Positions 62,237 through 64,000 of a stretch of DNA of 64,000 nt are shown here, in pieces (position 1 is the first letter of the stretch; each line of letters starts with the position of its first letter). Origin of the DNA: Acidobacteriaceae bacterium (GTDB taxonomy: Bacteria > Acidobacteriota > Terriglobia > Terriglobales > Acidobacteriaceae); NCBI GenBank assembly GCA_030041435.1, contig JASHNW010000017.1, positions 61,541 through 125,540 on the forward strand, in the 5' to 3' direction. A program made the position numbers and the translations under genes. Under the pieces are notes generated by a model. It was not told where the DNA came from, searched no databases, and saw only the letters and a program-made list of their open reading frames with translations.

Positions 62237-63049
62237 TCAGGAGGCTTTGCGCCGGATGTTCTCTTCCGGGCGGTAGTAGTTCCGCATTCTGCCGTAGATC
62301 TCCACGCGCATTTCCTCGCTGCTGTGGGGACGGCCAGACACCTGCTCGAAGCGAATACCCCCATGGTTGCGCTCGATGATGCCTTCAGCCAGGGACGCGC
62401 GGCTGCCGGGCGTGACGCAAACGACGGCGCCGCCCTGTGTGAATTGTTCGCTGAGGTTGCGCGCCTCGCGCGCTCCGAGGCCCATGCCGAGGAAAGAATT
62501 TTCGAAGGAGAATTCCGAGTACTCGTCGTCGGGAGACAGCTGCCCTTCGCCGGAGGCGAATTTGACGGTGGAAGGACGTGCTGCGGCGGAGGTGTCGGCG
62601 CCTTCGGCAAACAGGCGCGGCAACCTTTCCCGCCGCGATTCGGCGGCCTGGGCACGCTGCGATTCCGCCGACGGAGAACTAGGCAATTCGCTGGGCAGAT
62701 CGTGGGGCAGGCCAGCCGGCACTTCGCCGCCGGGAATGGGCCCTGGCCGCGATGCTGCCGGAAATGCGTTACCCGATCCGGGAGCCAGCCCTGCGGGAGT
62801 CACCGCCTCATCGTGCGAGGCTGCGCCGCCAACTCCTGCTGCAACGGCGGGGTTGGGCGAGACTGCTCTGGCTTTGCCGCCTGGGGCGACAGTTATTCCA
62901 ACGCGCGGTGTGCGAAACGCCGCTCCGAGCTCCGCAGACCGGAACCCCTCGTCGATCAACTCCACGATGGCACGGTAGGCGTTCGCTCCATCAGGAAAGA
63001 AGCCAACAACGATGCGATCATCCGGAGTATCGGCGTTCTGTAATGTCAT
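62237..63049 (-). CDS. Hypothetical protein with a GSP17M-like N-terminal domain
   Basis: From ATG 63049 (GGGAG site) the protein is 270 residues. The first 45 residues (DRIVVGFFPDGANAYRAIVELIDEGF) resemble the general-stress-protein 17M fold, a ligand-sensing alpha/beta domain. A long Pro/Ser/Ala/Gly-rich low-complexity linker (about 60-155) follows, and then a second ordered part with GREARNLSEQFTQGGAVVCVTP-like sequence (GLGAREARNLSEQF, GGAVVCVTPGSRASLAEGI), again the 17M pattern. It ends YYRPEENIRRKAS. Function is unknown. Confidence 0.62.
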   Translation of the reverse strand: MTLQNADTPDDRIVVGFFPDGANAYRAIVELIDEGFRSAELGAAFRTPRVGITVAPGGKARAVSPNPAVAAGVGGAASHDEAVTPAGLAPGSGNAFPAASRPGPIPGGEVPAGLPHDLPSELPSSPSAESQRAQAAESRRERLPRLFAEGADTSAAARPSTVKFASGEGQLSPDDEYSEFSFENSFLGMGLGAREARNLSEQFTQGGAVVCVTPGSRASLAEGIIERNHGGIRFEQVSGRPHSSEEMRVEIYGRMRNYYRPEENIRRKAS

Positions 63050-63211
63050 CCATTTCACTCCCTGCAAAAATACGGCACGAGGCCGCTCCAGATAGGATGC
63101 GCCGCAGGGCAGCGGGGCCGCTCCAATCGGGCGGCGCCATGCAATCCGGTGTGCATCGAGGCTCTCTGGCTGAGGGGCAGCGTTCCCCTGTATACTGGCC
63201 AGAACCGAGCC

Positions 63212-63251
63212 GGAGAGATGGCCGAGAGGCTGAAGGCGGCGGTTTGCTAAA
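63212..63251 (+). pseudogene. 5' half of tRNA-Ser(GCU), cut after the anticodon loop
   Basis: GGAGAGATGGCCGAGAGGCT begins a serine tRNA. The acceptor 5' strand (63212-63218), the D arm GCC...GGC and the anticodon loop TTTGCTAA (63242-63249, anticodon GCT) are intact. The 3' strand of the anticodon stem should be ACCGC but reads AAAAC, and no variable arm, T arm or acceptor 3' strand follows. A TATACT box (63191-63196) lies 16 bases upstream, so the natural promoter remains. Confidence 0.82.
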
Positions 63252-63795
63252 AAACTGGTTCTGTTTGCGCCTATCGATGTTTCCTTTATTTTGTTTGCGT
63301 TAACGCACTCTCATTTGCAGACGAACACCTCATTTGCAGACGAAAGTCCAGCAATAGTCCAGCAGATTTACTTCCCTGTTCGCTGTCCGCCGTGGAACAA
63401 TCGCTCCTCTCTTGATCGCCGTCCAGTTGCATCGTGTGGCCAGCTTCGCATCGTTCTTTCGTGCCTTAGAGAACTCGAGTCGCCCCAATTCAGGCTCTCG
63501 GTCGCCCGCAAGGTGCTTCCCCACTTCGGAGAGAACGTACCCCGGATCAGCAGTTCGGTCAAATACGCTGGAACCCGGATGGAGCAACACGGCTGCGTGT
63601 TCGTGGGGATCGGAAAAAACCGCACGGATGTGCGATTTCGTGATCTCTCATTGATGGGCTGAGGTGACGCGGGCCAGATGCAGCCAACACCGATAACCAA
63701 ATGGCCAGTGGGCCGATTGTGTAAATCAGCCCGGCATCCTTCTCACAAAAAAATCCGCCAGGGCCTCGTTCGTCATTTGTGCCTGCCGGCTATTT
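63252..63795. other. Gene-poor DNA between the broken tRNA and the IS element
   Basis: This 544-base stretch is lower in GC than the flanks and has no supported gene. A 123-codon plus-strand ORF (63291-63662) and an 86-codon minus ORF (63330-63590) overlap each other and have no domain or ribosome site. A direct repeat lies at 63310-63344. A short minus-strand open frame ending at 63726 (MTNEALADFFVRRMPG) might be a gene remnant. Confidence 0.55.
63310..63344. repeat. Direct repeat of CTCATTTGCAGACGAA
   Basis: The 16-base unit occurs at 63310-63325 and again at 63329-63344 with three bases between. It lies about 60 bases from the broken tRNA and could be an integrase arm site or the residue of an excised element. 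Confidence 0.6.
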
Positions 63796-64000
63796 GAGCT
63801 GCTCCCCTCCGATTCGTCCACAGGCGGTGAGAGTTCTCCCATAATGGAGGCCGGCAGTTGTGGCCGACGAGGAGAACCGATGAAGGGGAGCCGGTACACA
63901 GAAGAGCAGATTGTGGGTGTGCTGAAGGAGTCCGAAGCCGGGCTGGAGACGGGCGAGTTGTGCCGCAGGCACGGCATCAGCCAGCAGACGTTTTATCGCT
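63796..64000 (+). mobile_element. Left end of an IS3-family (IS407-like) insertion sequence
   Basis: TGAGCTGCTCCCCTC at 63796 looks like the terminal inverted repeat of IS407-type elements and is followed 84 bases later by an IS3-type orfA. The element continues past the window, so the right end and target duplication cannot be checked. Confidence 0.6.
63880..64000 (+). CDS. IS3-family transposase OrfA (truncated by window edge)
   Basis: Forty codons are visible. MKGSRYTEEQIVGVLKESEA and ELCRRHGISQQTFYR are the helix-turn-helix of IS3-family OrfA proteins, which guide the OrfAB transposase to the element's ends. A GAGGAGAA site precedes ATG 63880. The gene continues beyond 64000; OrfB is expected in an overlapping -1 frame. 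Confidence 0.88.
   Translation, partial: MKGSRYTEEQIVGVLKESEAGLETGELCRRHGISQQTFYR

Noticed and set aside
63291..63662. 123-codon ORF in the DNA after the broken tRNA
   Set aside because: It overlaps an 86-codon ORF on the other strand, lacks a ribosome site and shows no protein-like motif.
1..64000. CRISPR array, prophage or secretion system
   Set aside because: No regularly spaced repeats with unique spacers, no phage structural genes and no secretion genes were seen on either strand.

Overview
The window is about 64 kb of high-GC, gene-dense chromosomal DNA with short intergenic gaps and frequent GTG and TTG starts. Gene content points to an acidobacterium of the Terriglobia/Acidobacteriaceae type. 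The evidence is a long MacB-like permease of the 'acidobacterial duplicated orphan permease' type with no ATPase beside it, two GrlR-like proteins, a FecR-type protein with a Trp/Tyr/Gly-rich core, many exported glycoside hydrolases, and a stand-alone ATP-dependent DNA ligase. This placement comes from family knowledge, not from a database search.

Layout. 1-3930 (minus): pentose/deoxysugar operon of araD-type epimerase, Na+/sugar symporter, a small membrane protein and a fucose-isomerase-like enzyme that runs off the left edge. 4135-7615 (minus): exported BNR-repeat protein, PASTA protein, OsmC-like protein and UbiE/MenG methyltransferase. 7723-18637 (plus): GH5 glycosidase, small membrane protein, CPBP protease, folD, a frameshifted GntR regulator, a CDP-alcohol phosphatidyltransferase, a two-component pair, a type III polyketide synthase overlapping an FAD oxidoreductase, then GNAT and PNPOx-fold proteins. 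18644-24109: an exported (a/a)6-type glycosidase, YedK, small membrane and lipoproteins, a LOG-family protein, and two small Cys-rich exported proteins. 24537-29712: FecR-like surface protein; dusB, rpmE and prfA; flavin reductase.

29824-35645: ATP-dependent ligase, twin GrlR-like genes, aldo/keto reductase, acyl-CoA dehydrogenase and a possible two-gene micro-operon closed by a strong terminator. 36112-44484: methyltransferase, two exported glycosidases in tandem, then zwf facing gnd, so plant polysaccharide breakdown sits beside the oxidative pentose phosphate pathway. 44649-55460: ABC permease, RodZ-like protein, FmdE-like protein, fabI, VOC protein, methyltransferase, ADOP permease and a large lipoprotein beta-propeller. 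55668-58058: a fluoride-resistance operon (promoter, candidate fluoride riboswitch, unknown gene, crcB, three DUF190 domains). 58189-63049: SDR, glmS, purS, ppa and a stress-type protein. At the right edge a tRNA-Ser(GCU) gene is cut after its anticodon loop and followed by gene-poor DNA and an IS3-family element, which looks like the edge of an integrated island.

Two dispersed intergenic repeat families are visible by eye: four copies of a GGATTGCACC...ACACGGAGGA element, and two copies of a CTCAGGGGCTAAA hairpin element.
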